Below, piece by piece: positions 1-7,306 of a DNA stretch of 40,033 bases (position 1 is its first letter; each line of letters begins with the position of its first letter). Source of the DNA: a candidate division WWE3 bacterium GW2011_GWC2_41_23 (lineage in GTDB: Bacteria > Patescibacteriota > WWE3 > UBA101185 > UBA10185); assembly GCA_000996895.1 (NCBI GenBank), contig LCBB01000010.1, positions 1-40,033 on the forward strand, written 5' to 3'. The position numbers and the translations under genes were made by a program. Under the pieces are notes generated by a model. The model did not search any database and had not been told where the DNA came from. It saw only the letters and a list, made by a program, of their open reading frames with translations.

Positions 1-40
1 GGCTCCCCCGGGTGGATTCGAACCACCAACCTGCCGATTA

Positions 41-612
41 CATGTGATCCGTTTGTTTCCAAACAGCATGGACTATCTCATCATCTTTTGTGTTAGTACG
101 CAGTAAGATGTCGGGCGCTCGAGGGTGTAATCACCTAGTCTCTGCACCTTTTTATGTATATCCGGGCGTGGCATATACATAAACTTGGCTCAGGATTACC
201 ATATCCATCGAAAATTCGATAGAGTTAGGTTTCCCTGAGTTCACCCGATTTTTCAACCGTCGTTACCGACGGAAGCTGCACTATTCCGCTATGGATTTCT
301 TTGTGACAGTTTGAGCAGACTAATAAGCACTTCTCAAGCTCTTTTTTAATTGCTTCCCAGCTTCTTGTTAGTCCTCTACACGAAAGACCGAAATCTTTCT
401 TTTCGCCTTCTTTGTGATGAAACTCGAGTGCCGCCAGGCACTTTTTGTAACCACAAATGTTGCAACTATTTCCCAAGTATTCGACCGCGAGCATTTTCAG
501 CTTTCGTCTCCTTTTAGAGACGGCGAGGCTGATATAACGAGCCCTGTCAGAATACTTTCGGGTTTCCTTCGTCACAAAATATTTATACAATATCCACAAC
601 GGTTGTCAACGT
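41..612 (-). mobile_element. Group I intron (IC3-like) in tRNA-Asn, with an HNH ORF
   Basis: This is a 572-nt self-splicing intron. The conserved core elements are visible on the minus strand in order: P (CTCAGGGAAACCTAA, near 238-225), Q (AATCCTGAGCCAAG, near 199-186), R (GTGCAGAGACTA, near 147-136) and S (GAGATAGTCC, near 80-71). R and S supply the AGACTA/TAGTCC P7 pairing. A perfect 11-bp hairpin lies between Q and R (P6 region), and a GTTTG-GAAA-CAAAC hairpin (P9) precedes the 3' end. The P and Q elements closely resemble those of the cyanobacterial tRNA-Leu intron as I remember it, hence the IC3-like label. The intron ends in G and the upstream exon ends in U. I could not assign the P1 guide pairing with certainty. 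Confidence 0.88.
225..599 (-). CDS. Intron-encoded HNH homing endonuclease
   Basis: This 124-aa ORF lies inside the group I intron and is probably the homing enzyme that spreads it. The HNH zinc-finger layout is clear: CNICG (CxxC), then EFHH (the first H of HNH), then a second CxxC in VCSNC followed by HKEIH. The N-terminal 30 residues are basic. The first codon in the ORF track is TTG, about 14 nt after the intron 5' end, with no Shine-Dalgarno; a GTG eight codons later is an alternative start. The stop codon TAA is formed by the last three bases of the conserved P element, so the final codons also encode ribozyme core. Its role in homing is inferred from family and location. Confidence 0.82.
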   Translation of the reverse strand: MWILYKYFVTKETRKYSDRARYISLAVSKRRRKLKMLAVEYLGNSCNICGYKKCLAALEFHHKEGEKKDFGLSCRGLTRSWEAIKKELEKCLLVCSNCHKEIHSGIVQLPSVTTVEKSGELRET

Positions 613-718
613 ACAGTCGGACGCTCTACCATTGAGCTACAGGGGAACGAAGCACAGAAATAGTAACATAACCGCTTTGGGCCTTCAATAACCGATTATT
701 TTTCTATATTAGTGGAGA

Positions 719-1585
719 TTACGGATTTTCCTGAACCACGTCCTTGGCCGGATTTTTACCAACCTCTCTCAGCACAAAAACTCCCATAACCAGGTTTACC
801 GCTAAAAACCAATAAGTAAGGGGCAGTTGAAGATTAATCAGGCTAAACACCGTGTCTATAAGCACAGGGAGAGTCATGGTGTGGAGAGCAACTCTGAAAG
901 CATTCTTGTAAGAAACGCCGTTCTTCAGTGCCTTTCCTAACATAAACAGCAGACCCCCTATCACCAAAAGATAGGCGCCCCTAAAAATGGAATAGTAGAC
1001 CATAAGCCCCGCGAATACCGGAATTATGAGAATTAAGGGTAGAATCCAGCCGGATACCTTACGGATGTCGCCAATGGCTCCAATTACCTTCCCTTTGTCT
1101 AAAGTAGCGTCAGGCAAGTCTTTGAGTGGGTAAACCCCGGGCTCTCCGGCCTTTTTAACCAGCATATTTTTCTGGTTCACCAAAATGGCTGTATTGTATT
1201 TCTCAAGATCTTCGACGGTTCCGTTTTTGTCCAGAACAACAAGATTTTCGGGAAGTTTTTCTTTATCCTCAGTTTCATAAGTACCCGGGAAGGGTATTAC
1301 CAAGGGCTCGGGTTTATTTATCTCCCACTCCCCGGCTTTTATCGTGAAAACCAGGTCGTCCGGATACACCTTCTCTGCTTCTGATAGAGCATTTTGAAAA
1401 GTACCCCTGATTTTAGGGGCTTCTATAAAGTAGGTTCCGACGGACGTAATAAAGGCCGCTATTAGAACCAGAACCACGTAGTATTTTAAGGAAAATTCAA
1501 AGGGTGTTTTTAGAATTTCATTATAGTATTTGGGAGAAAAGATGCTTTTATATGCGACGTAAAAAAATGCTTTAATCTTTTTCAC
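719..1585 (-). CDS. DUF1189-type integral membrane protein
   Basis: This 288-aa protein starts with a short basic amphipathic segment (KAFFYVAYKSIFSPKYY). A first membrane helix lies around residues 35-52, an extracytoplasmic domain of roughly 120 residues follows, and three or four hydrophobic helices lie at about 180-275. The N-terminal signature and layout match the DUF1189 family, whose biochemical role is unknown. The start is GTG, 6 nt after an extended -10 box, so the mRNA is probably leaderless. It is transcribed away from the suf operon, and the two share a roughly 96-bp divergent intergenic region. I infer membrane location only and assign no function. Confidence 0.7.
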   Translation of the reverse strand: MKKIKAFFYVAYKSIFSPKYYNEILKTPFEFSLKYYVVLVLIAAFITSVGTYFIEAPKIRGTFQNALSEAEKVYPDDLVFTIKAGEWEINKPEPLVIPFPGTYETEDKEKLPENLVVLDKNGTVEDLEKYNTAILVNQKNMLVKKAGEPGVYPLKDLPDATLDKGKVIGAIGDIRKVSGWILPLILIIPVFAGLMVYYSIFRGAYLLVIGGLLFMLGKALKNGVSYKNAFRVALHTMTLPVLIDTVFSLINLQLPLTYWFLAVNLVMGVFVLREVGKNPAKDVVQENP

Positions 1586-1591
1586 CTAGGT

Positions 1592-1600
1592 ATTTTAACA
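1592..1600 (-). promoter_or_regulatory. Extended -10 promoter, leaderless (DUF1189 gene)
   Basis: The minus strand reads TGTTAAAAT (TGn plus -10 TAAAAT), followed by 6 nt and then the GTG start codon at 1585. Initiation about 6-7 nt downstream would fall at the start codon itself. The same TGTTAAAAT word precedes the hibernation factor gene at 6783, with the same spacing. Confidence 0.6.
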
Positions 1601-1643
1601 TGACCCATCTCATAAGCAGTATTGGCCGTCGGAGCGCCTTCGG

Positions 1644-1672
1644 TTGACTTCACAAGTCATATAGACTAATAT
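1644..1672 (+). promoter_or_regulatory. Promoter and candidate operator of the suf operon
   Basis: A -35 box TTGACT (1644-1649), a 17-bp spacer and a -10 box TAATAT (1667-1672) are visible. The start codon at 1682 is only 9 nt beyond the -10, which gives an essentially leaderless message. Two inverted repeats overlap the promoter: GACTT-cac-AAGTC (1646-1658) and ATAGA-ctaata-TCTAT (around 1661-1676). They are suitable operator half-sites for the ArsR-type protein encoded immediately downstream, implying autoregulation (inference). Confidence 0.65.
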
Positions 1673-1681
1673 CTATTTATT

Positions 1682-1960
1682 ATGCCAGAAACCCCGTGTG
1701 TAAAGTGTTTCGGTACCCTTGGTGTCGGATCACGCATGAAAATATTTGAATATTTGAGGAATACCGGTAAATCCACGGTTGGTGAGATAGTTGAGTTCGT
1801 AAATCTGACTCAGCCCACCATCTCTTACCACCTGAAGGAAATGAAAATGGCGGGATTACTTGAAAGCGACAAGTCCGGCAAAGAAGTCTTCTACTCGATC
1901 AGGAGAAAATGTCCTTCCCGTAACGGTGATTGTGTTCTCAATAAGGTAAAACTTTCTTAA
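1682..1960 (+). CDS. ArsR-family winged-helix regulator heading the suf operon
   Basis: This 92-aa protein is an ArsR-type winged helix. The recognition region is NLTQPTISYHLKEMKMAGLL (about residues 43-62), followed by a wing with KEVFYSI. It carries a CxxC near the N-terminus (CVKC) and a second pair near the C-terminus (KCPSRNGDC). These four cysteines could hold a metal or Fe-S cluster. The stop codon overlaps the sufC start (TAATG), so it is co-transcribed with the SUF genes. By analogy with SufR and IscR-type control it is probably an iron-sulfur or redox-responsive repressor of the operon, but metal sensing is an equally valid reading. The start follows a -10 box by 9 nt and has no Shine-Dalgarno. 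Confidence 0.8.
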   Translation: MPETPCVKCFGTLGVGSRMKIFEYLRNTGKSTVGEIVEFVNLTQPTISYHLKEMKMAGLLESDKSGKEVFYSIRRKCPSRNGDCVLNKVKLS

Positions 1961-2727
1961 TGATTTATTCCCTCGAAATAAAAAACTTAAAATCAGGAGT
2001 TGAGCAAAAAGAGATATTAAAAGGCGTAGATCTTGCGCTAAAACCTAAAGAAGTTCACGCGTTAATGGGTAGAAACGGTTCGGGTAAAAGTACGTTAGCC
2101 CAGACTTTAATGGGAAGCCCGACTTACGAAGTAACCGGAGGTTCTGCGAAAGTTTTTGGTAAAGACATTTTAAAAATCGACACCACGGAACGTGCAAAAA
2201 CAGGGTTATTTTTATCTTTCCAGTATCCAAGTGAGATACCGGGTGTGAAAGTGTACAGCTATTTAAGAATGCTTCACAACAAATCACATGAAGATAAATT
2301 GTCCCCCAAAATGTTTAGAGAATATTTAGAAAAGAAAATGGAACTTCTGGAAATGGACAAATCTTTTGCGGACCGTTTTTTAAACGAAGGTTTTTCCGGC
2401 GGCGAAAAAAAGAGAATGGAAATGTTGCAGATGTTAATGCTCGAGCCGAAAGTTATTATTCTTGATGAAGTAGACAGCGGCCTGGATATAGATGCAATCA
2501 AAATTGTTTCCCGGGCGGTAAATTATTTAATCGCGGAACACAGTTCTTCCGTGCTACTTATAACTCACTACTCCAGGATTTTAAATTACATCAAGCCCGA
2601 CTTTGTTCACATAATGCTTGACGGGAAAATCGTTAAGACAGGTGGAGAAGAAGTGGCGTCTCATCTGGAGGAGTACGGTTACAGTAGTTCCGAACTGCAT
2701 GTTCCTGCAGTAAAGCATGAAGAGTAA
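1960..2727 (+). CDS. sufC: Fe-S cluster assembly ATPase SufC
   Basis: SufC is the ABC-type ATPase of the SufBCD scaffold and drives the conformational change needed for cluster assembly. The 255-aa protein has Walker [10 protein letters not shown] (about 37-45), the ABC signature FSGGEKKR, Walker [13 protein letters not shown] and an H-loop histidine in LLITHYS. The SGLD segment is typical of SufC rather than transporter ATPases, and length is normal. The gene starts one base inside the regulator stop codon and overlaps sufB by 11 nt, indicating translational coupling. Confidence 0.97.
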   Translation: MIYSLEIKNLKSGVEQKEILKGVDLALKPKEVHALMGRNGSGKSTLAQTLMGSPTYEVTGGSAKVFGKDILKIDTTERAKTGLFLSFQYPSEIPGVKVYSYLRMLHNKSHEDKLSPKMFREYLEKKMELLEMDKSFADRFLNEGFSGGEKKRMEMLQMLMLEPKVIILDEVDSGLDIDAIKIVSRAVNYLIAEHSSSVLLITHYSRILNYIKPDFVHIMLDGKIVKTGGEEVASHLEEYGYSSSELHVPAVKHEE

Positions 2728-4126
2728 TCAAATAAAAGACATCCGTGAAACCTACGCTGATAAGTTCGGTTTCAACATGCCTGAGCAACCCTTTTCGAAG
2801 GTACAGAAAGGTTTATCCGAAGACGTGGTCAGGCAAATATCTAAGAGCAAAGGTGAACCGGAGTGGATGCTGGATTATAGACTCAAAGCTTATGAGGCTT
2901 TTACAAAAAAACCGATGCCGGAATGGGGAGCCGATCTTTCACACATAGATTTTCAAAATATTTATTACTACATTAAACCCGGAGATGTTGAAAAGAGAAC
3001 CTGGGATGATGTACCGGAAAATGTTAAAAAAACTTTCGATAGGTTGGGAGTTCCTCAGGCTGAAAGAGAATACCTTGCGGGGGTAAAAGCCCAGTATGAT
3101 TCCGAGGTAGTTTATTCTTCTCTGATGAGCGAACTTGAAGAGGAAGGTGTGATATTTTTATCAACCGATGAAGCCCTGAAAAAATACCCTGAAATTTTTA
3201 AAGAATATTTTGGAAAAGTAATTCCGTCTGCAGACAACAAATTCGCGGCATTAAATAGTGCTGTCTGGTCGGGCGGATCTTTTGTTTATATTCCGAAAGG
3301 CGTAACTGTGAAACGTCCTCTTCAAGCGTATTTCAGAATAAATGCAGAAAGTATGGGGCAGTTTGAGAGAACATTAATAATTGCCGAAGAAGGCAGTTTT
3401 GCAAACTATGTTGAAGGTTGTACGGCTCCTGTTTATTCATCGGATTCACTCCACGCGGCTGTGGTGGAAGTTATAGTAAAACCCGGCGCCCGTTTTAGAT
3501 ATACGACCATTCAGAACTGGTCCGACAATGTATACAACCTCGTTACAAAAAGAGCGCGCGTTGAAAAAGACGCGGTTATGGAATGGGTTGACGGGAACCT
3601 CGGTTCCAGAGTAACCATGAAATATCCCTCATGCTACTTAATCGGTGAGGGGGCGAGAGGAGAAGTTTTGTCTATCGCCTACGCCTCAAAGGGTCAGCAC
3701 CAGGACGCCGGTGCAAAGATGATTCATGCGGCGCCCAATACTTCCTCCAGCATTGTTTCAAAATCGGTTAGTTTGCGAGGAGGAAGGACAAGTTACCGGG
3801 GTCTAGTTGATGTGGCGTTGTCAGCCCCAAATGCAAAATCCCGTGTGGAATGCGACGCTTTGATACTGGACTCAATTTCGGCGACGGATACTTTTCCGAC
3901 AATGAGAATTAACGAGAGTAGCGCGAACGTGGAGCATGAAGCTACCGTCAGTAAAATCGGCGAAGAAAAATTGTTTTATTTAATGAGTAGAGGATTAACC
4001 GAGAATGAGGCGATGGGTTTAATAGTTTCCGGATTTATAGAGCCGATCGTCAGGGAACTTCCGATGGAATACGCGGTCGAATTAAACAGACTTATCGAAC
4101 TCGAAATGGAAGGGAGCGTCGGATAA
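2717..4126 (+). CDS. sufB: Fe-S cluster assembly scaffold SufB
   Basis: This is the cytoplasmic scaffold subunit on which nascent iron-sulfur clusters form with SufC and SufD. The 469-aa length is normal. The C-terminal SufBD core is obvious, with [20 protein letters not shown] and the closing [21 protein letters not shown]. An internal conserved cysteine lies in YVEGCTAP. At the position of the E. coli cluster-proximal cysteine (before the TFP motif) this protein has Ser, as I recall for the Bacillus-type SufB, and the C-terminus is also Bacillus-like. This agrees with the SufU-containing operon. It overlaps sufC by 11 nt and sufD by 1 nt. Confidence 0.96.
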   Translation: MKSNQIKDIRETYADKFGFNMPEQPFSKVQKGLSEDVVRQISKSKGEPEWMLDYRLKAYEAFTKKPMPEWGADLSHIDFQNIYYYIKPGDVEKRTWDDVPENVKKTFDRLGVPQAEREYLAGVKAQYDSEVVYSSLMSELEEEGVIFLSTDEALKKYPEIFKEYFGKVIPSADNKFAALNSAVWSGGSFVYIPKGVTVKRPLQAYFRINAESMGQFERTLIIAEEGSFANYVEGCTAPVYSSDSLHAAVVEVIVKPGARFRYTTIQNWSDNVYNLVTKRARVEKDAVMEWVDGNLGSRVTMKYPSCYLIGEGARGEVLSIAYASKGQHQDAGAKMIHAAPNTSSSIVSKSVSLRGGRTSYRGLVDVALSAPNAKSRVECDALILDSISATDTFPTMRINESSANVEHEATVSKIGEEKLFYLMSRGLTENEAMGLIVSGFIEPIVRELPMEYAVELNRLIELEMEGSVG

Positions 4127-4713
4127 TGAAAAGCGTGCTACTTGAAAAAAATCAAAATATTTCATTGTCTCCGACTGAAAACACACAATACATTTATTTA
4201 GTGCAGGGCGGTTCAGCTGAAGTGACAAACCTCGAACTTAATTTTGAAAAAGAAGGGGTTGCCTGTGAAATTATTGTGTTGGGAAAAATGCACGAGGGAC
4301 AATCGGTAGAACTTACAACCACATCGCGCCATCTCGTTCCCAATACTTCCTGTGTAACTAATTATTATGTGGCTTTAGAAAATTTATCTTCTTCCAACTA
4401 CGTGGGAAAAATAATCATCGCGAAAAAAGCTTTTCAAACGAATTCGTATTTAAATAACAAAACTTTAGTTATAGGGGAAGGCACTAAAAACATAACCCGC
4501 CCTATTTTAGAAATTGAAGCTGACGATGTTAAAGCTTCCCACGGATCAACTACAGGAAGGGTCCGCGAAGATGATGTTTATTATTTGACCAGCAGGGGTC
4601 TGACCAAAAAAGAGGCCGAAGAGGTTATAGTAGAAGGATTTTTCGAGAGTGTGGTGGCGAAAATTGAGGCAGGGGTTGTTAGAGAAAAAGTTCGGGTTGG
4701 AGTAAAATCTTAA
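4126..4713 (+). CDS. sufD: Short SufD-like Fe-S assembly protein
   Basis: This 195-aa protein is about half the usual SufD length of around 400 residues. The C-terminal SufBD signature is present: IEADDVKASHGSTTGRV followed by YLTSRGLTKKEAEEVIVEGF. It includes the conserved His of the ASHG motif, which corresponds to the SufD cluster-binding histidine. What is missing is the N-terminal helical domain and part of the beta-helix. Because the ORF is intact, in register with its neighbours and starts in TAATG overlap with sufB, it looks like a genuine reduced form rather than a broken gene. It probably pairs with SufB to form SufBC2D. Confidence 0.85.
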   Translation: MKSVLLEKNQNISLSPTENTQYIYLVQGGSAEVTNLELNFEKEGVACEIIVLGKMHEGQSVELTTTSRHLVPNTSCVTNYYVALENLSSSNYVGKIIIAKKAFQTNSYLNNKTLVIGEGTKNITRPILEIEADDVKASHGSTTGRVREDDVYYLTSRGLTKKEAEEVIVEGFFESVVAKIEAGVVREKVRVGVKS

Positions 4714-4717
4714 TACC

Positions 4718-5938
4718 ATGAACATAGAAAAGATTAAAAAGGATTTCCCAATTCTTGAAAGAAAAATAGGGCTAAACGACCTTGTCTATTTGGATAACAC
4801 AGCCACGACTCAAAAACCCTTGCAGGTAGTAGAGGCTCTCAAAGATTATTATTTTCAGCACAACGCCAACATTCACCGGGGAATTCACACCTTGAGTGAG
4901 GAAGCTTCGGAAATGTACGATAATGCGCGTAAAACCGTCGCGCAATTTATAAACGCTATTTATCCGGAAGAAATTATTTTTACCCGCGGTGCGACCGAAT
5001 CACTAAATATGGCAGCTTTTTCGTGGGGAATTCCGAATTTAAAAAAAGGCGACAAAATCTTACTGACGGGATTTGAACATCACAGTAATTTAATTCCTTG
5101 GCAGATTGTGGCAAAAAACACCGGAGCGGAATTGAAATTCGTAAAGATTGGATCCGCAGGTATCGTTGATATGACCGAATTTAAAAATGCTTTAACTCCC
5201 GATGTGAAGTTAGTGTGTGTTGCCCACGCCTCAAATGTTTTGGGAACAATTCTGGATATTAAAGAAATATCCAAAATGGCACACGCTGTCGGTGCTTTGG
5301 TTTGTGTCGACGGAGCCCAGGCCGTGCCTCATATGCCGGTTAATGTGCAAAGTTTAGGGTGCGATTTTTACTCTTTTTCCGGACATAAAATGCTGGGACC
5401 TACGGGAATCGGTGTTTTGTATGTTAAGAAAAGTGTGATGGGTCAAATGGTTCCCTTTCAGTTCGGCGGTGGAATGATCAAGGAAGTTTCCTTAACAGAT
5501 GCAAGCTGGGCGGATGCCCCGGAAAAATTTGAAGCAGGTACGCCGGACGCTGCCGGTGCAATCGGATTGGCTGCTGCGATAGATTATCTTACTGCGCTCG
5601 GTATGGATAAAGTAAGAGAACACGAAATCGAATTGGGAAAGTATGCAATCGAAAAACTAACGGCAATCGAAGGAATAAAAATACTCGGTCCCCTTGATCC
5701 GGAAAAAAGAACGGGATTAATCTCATTCTATTCCGAAAAAGTTCATGCCCACGACATAGCTTCGGTGCTCAACAGTTTCGGAGTTGCCGTAAGGTCGGGA
5801 CACCACTGCGCGATGCCTCTGCACAAAGAATTAGGATTACCCGCTACAGTGAGGGCGTCTTACTACATTTATAATGATTTTTCGGATATTGATAAGTTGG
5901 CTGAGGGAGTCAAAAAAGCACTGACAATGCTTTCATAA
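4718..5938 (+). CDS. sufS: Cysteine desulfurase SufS
   Basis: SufS is a PLP enzyme that takes sulfur from cysteine as a persulfide and supplies it to the SUF scaffold. The 406-aa protein shows the PLP-lysine motif FSGHKMLGPTGIGVLY (Lys near residue 224), the histidine-rich HASNVLG region and the catalytic Cys in RSGHHCAMP (near 364). These are class II (SufS) features. The start ATG is 4 nt after the sufD stop. The next gene is its usual partner, SufU. Confidence 0.97.
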   Translation: MNIEKIKKDFPILERKIGLNDLVYLDNTATTQKPLQVVEALKDYYFQHNANIHRGIHTLSEEASEMYDNARKTVAQFINAIYPEEIIFTRGATESLNMAAFSWGIPNLKKGDKILLTGFEHHSNLIPWQIVAKNTGAELKFVKIGSAGIVDMTEFKNALTPDVKLVCVAHASNVLGTILDIKEISKMAHAVGALVCVDGAQAVPHMPVNVQSLGCDFYSFSGHKMLGPTGIGVLYVKKSVMGQMVPFQFGGGMIKEVSLTDASWADAPEKFEAGTPDAAGAIGLAAAIDYLTALGMDKVREHEIELGKYAIEKLTAIEGIKILGPLDPEKRTGLISFYSEKVHAHDIASVLNSFGVAVRSGHHCAMPLHKELGLPATVRASYYIYNDFSDIDKLAEGVKKALTMLS

Positions 5939-5940
5939 AT

Positions 5941-6315
5941 ATGGATGACATATACCAAGAGGAGTTGATGGATATTTATAAAAATCCTGCAAGACGGGGT
6001 TCTCTTGATGACGCTAATGCCTCAACTTCGCAATCAAACCCGATGTGCGGGGACGATATTAGTGTGCAGTTAAAAATAGAGGACGGAGTTGTTAAAGATG
6101 CAAAATTCCACGGAAGTGCGTGTATGGTTAGTATAGTTTCCAGCGAAATTTTATTGGATTATTTGGTGGGTAAAAAACTGGAAGAAGTTAAAAGTATTTC
6201 AAAAGAAAAACTTCTTGAAATGTTAAATCTTAATCTCACTACCAGCCGTATCGGTTGTGCGACCCTCGCTCTGGGAGCAGTGCAAAAAGCGGTAACAGGC
6301 TATGAAGAAAAATGA
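5941..6315 (+). CDS. sufU: SufU/IscU-type sulfur acceptor
   Basis: This 124-aa protein matches the SufU family, the zinc-containing partner that accepts persulfide sulfur from SufS. Three cysteines are in the expected contexts: NPMCGDDI (with the adjacent Asp), GSACMVS and IGCATLAL. It begins immediately after the sufS stop and overlaps the following DUF1858 gene by 14 nt. Length is slightly shorter than the Bacillus protein. The operon has no other scaffold candidate, so SufU is most likely the sulfur-transfer partner. Confidence 0.93.
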   Translation: MDDIYQEELMDIYKNPARRGSLDDANASTSQSNPMCGDDISVQLKIEDGVVKDAKFHGSACMVSIVSSEILLDYLVGKKLEEVKSISKEKLLEMLNLNLTTSRIGCATLALGAVQKAVTGYEEK

Positions 6316-6541
6316 TGCCAAAGAAGAAATAAAAATAACGAAGGAATTCAATATGGGAGAACTTGTATACAAACACCCGTCTGCTGAAGAAGTATTGCTG
6401 GATTACGGTTTACATTGTGCGGGATGTTTTGCGAACTCGTTTGACACTGTTGAAGCCGGGGCTAAGGCTCACGGGATGACGGACGCCGAGATAGACGAGA
6501 TGCTCGAAAGAGTGAACGAAGTATTAAATTTCCAAGAATAA
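6302..6541 (+). CDS. DUF1858 domain protein with a CxxC
   Basis: This small 79-aa protein carries the DUF1858 pattern: a helical domain with YKHPSAEEVLLDYGLHCAGC and then a C-terminal helix. The CAGC motif could bind metal or act in redox chemistry. The family often occurs near hybrid-cluster and other Fe-S proteins, though its biochemical function is not established. Here it overlaps sufU by 14 nt and is followed by a ferredoxin, which ties it to the SUF pathway as a possible cluster carrier or redox helper (inference). The ORF's first Met fits the overlap arrangement. Confidence 0.8.
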   Translation: MKKNDAKEEIKITKEFNMGELVYKHPSAEEVLLDYGLHCAGCFANSFDTVEAGAKAHGMTDAEIDEMLERVNEVLNFQE

Positions 6542-6553
6542 GGGAGGTATTAA

Positions 6554-6778
6554 ATGAAGATTGTGAAAGTTACGGTTAGCCGGGATATTTGCATAGGCTC
6601 GGCGACCTGCGTAGTAATGGCTCCCGATGCTTTTGAATTAGACTCCGAGGGAATTTCAGTAGTAAAGACGGATGCGTTAAAAGTTGATCAGGAGACATTG
6701 CTTAATGCGGCGAAATCTTGCCCTGTCCAGGCCATTCACGTTTTTGATGAGGACGGGACTAGGATTTTTCCGGCTTGA
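6554..6778 (+). CDS. 3Fe-4S-type ferredoxin
   Basis: This 74-aa ferredoxin has one cluster site: CIGSATC near residue 12 and a distal Cys-Pro in SCPVQAI. In a 4Fe-4S site the first motif would be CxxCxxC. Here the middle cysteine is Ser, which matches the three-cysteine ferredoxins that hold a 3Fe-4S cluster. A strong Shine-Dalgarno (GGGAGG) precedes the ATG at 6554, unlike most genes in the window. As the last gene of the suf operon it may be an electron donor for cluster assembly or a client protein. The role is inferred. Confidence 0.9.
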   Translation: MKIVKVTVSRDICIGSATCVVMAPDAFELDSEGISVVKTDALKVDQETLLNAAKSCPVQAIHVFDEDGTRIFPA

Positions 6779-6782
6779 GTAA

Positions 6783-6791
6783 TGTTAAAAT
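6783..6791 (+). promoter_or_regulatory. Extended -10 promoter, leaderless (hpf)
   Basis: TGTTAAAAT, followed by 6 nt and then the ATG at 6798. This is the same word and spacing as at the DUF1189 gene. It sits just after the ferredoxin stop codon, so the hibernation factor has its own promoter. Confidence 0.6.
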
Positions 6792-6797
6792 ACCCCT

Positions 6798-7139
6798 ATG
6801 AACTATCAAATTACTTCAGACAATATGACCGTGTCTCCCAGCATGGATTCGTTAGCGAAGACAAAATTTGAAAGAGTGTCGAAGAGGTTTCCGGAAGTAG
6901 AAGAGGGCGCAAAATTTGCCCGTATCGTTTTGAATACGGCCCCCAACGAAACATTTCACGTTAAAGCTAATATTACGGTCGGGGGAAAAGAGTATTTTTC
7001 GGATGACACGGACTACACACTTGAAACTGCAATAATAAACACCGTCGAAGAGATTCTTCAAATGATAGAAAAAGGCAAGGACGTACAGGACAAAACCGCG
7101 TTAAAGGAAGAAATTGACTTGCTCGAAGAAATAGAATAA
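6798..7139 (+). CDS. hpf: Ribosome hibernation promoting factor, short form
   Basis: This 113-aa protein belongs to the HPF/RaiA (S30AE) family, which binds the 30S decoding channel and silences ribosomes in slow growth. The S30AE fold is apparent: an N-terminal strand (MNYQITSDNMTV), a helix with LAKTKFERVSKRF and a central KANITVGGKEYFSDD strand. A second helix follows (LETAIINTVEEILQMI). It lacks the C-terminal dimerisation domain of long-form HPF. The acidic tail (EEIDLLEEIE) is family-compatible. It is monocistronic, with its own extended -10 promoter. Confidence 0.9.
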   Translation: MNYQITSDNMTVSPSMDSLAKTKFERVSKRFPEVEEGAKFARIVLNTAPNETFHVKANITVGGKEYFSDDTDYTLETAIINTVEEILQMIEKGKDVQDKTALKEEIDLLEEIE

Positions 7140-7183
7140 CCTACACGTTGTAAGTTCAGCTTATTGTCATTACGGTGTTTTAG

Positions 7184-7218
7184 GGGTGATTAGCTCAATT
7201 GGCAGAGCTCTCGTCTTA
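7184..7218 (+). pseudogene. Duplicated 5' half of tRNA-Ile, broken in the anticodon loop
   Basis: These 35 bases are identical to the first 35 of the intact tRNA-Ile at 7307. Identity ends after the anticodon-loop stretch CTTA, i.e. at position 34 or 35. The sequence then continues as ACGTTTGATGC, whose ACGTT matches the first five bases of the intron in tRNA-Asn. A CTATAG...CTATAG hairpin follows at about 7230-7254. No tRNA 3' half follows except that of the intact copy. It looks like a 5' exon plus the beginning of a lost group I intron, or a partial tandem duplication. It cannot make a tRNA on its own. Confidence 0.75.
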
Positions 7219-7306
7219 CGTTTGATGCTATAGTGAGCAACGCGAGCTATAGTTCAAAGGAAAGTACCCGGGAGTTTTAGTAATATTGAAAACTTGGTTA
7301 TAACTT

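Larger units (their letters stand above)
1..646 (-). tRNA. tRNA-Asn(GUU), split by a group I intron; 3' end at the window edge
   Basis: The 5' exon is 646-613 and the 3' exon is 40-1, on the minus strand. Joined, they give acceptor TCCCCTG pairing with CGGGGGA, a D-arm GCTC/GAGC, the anticodon arm CCGA-CTGTTAA-TCGG with anticodon GTT, T-arm GGTGG-TTCGAAT-CCACC and discriminator G. U1-A72 and G73 are the usual features of bacterial tRNA-Asn. The terminal CC is at bases 2-1, and the final A would lie outside the window. The splice site falls between anticodon nucleotides 35 and 36, after a U and before an intron-terminal G, as group I splicing requires. The other reading (anticodon UGU, Thr) would put a non-G at the intron end and does not fit the acceptor identity bases. 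Confidence 0.85.

Noticed and set aside
41-612. Group II or archaeal-type (bulge-helix-bulge) tRNA intron
   Set aside because: No group II 5' GUGYG or domain V; the P, Q, R and S core of a group I intron is explicit.
1-646. tRNA-Thr(UGU) reading of the split tRNA
   Set aside because: Needs the intron to end in A instead of G, and U1-A72 with G73 fits Asn, not Thr. The Asn reading satisfies group I splice-site rules.
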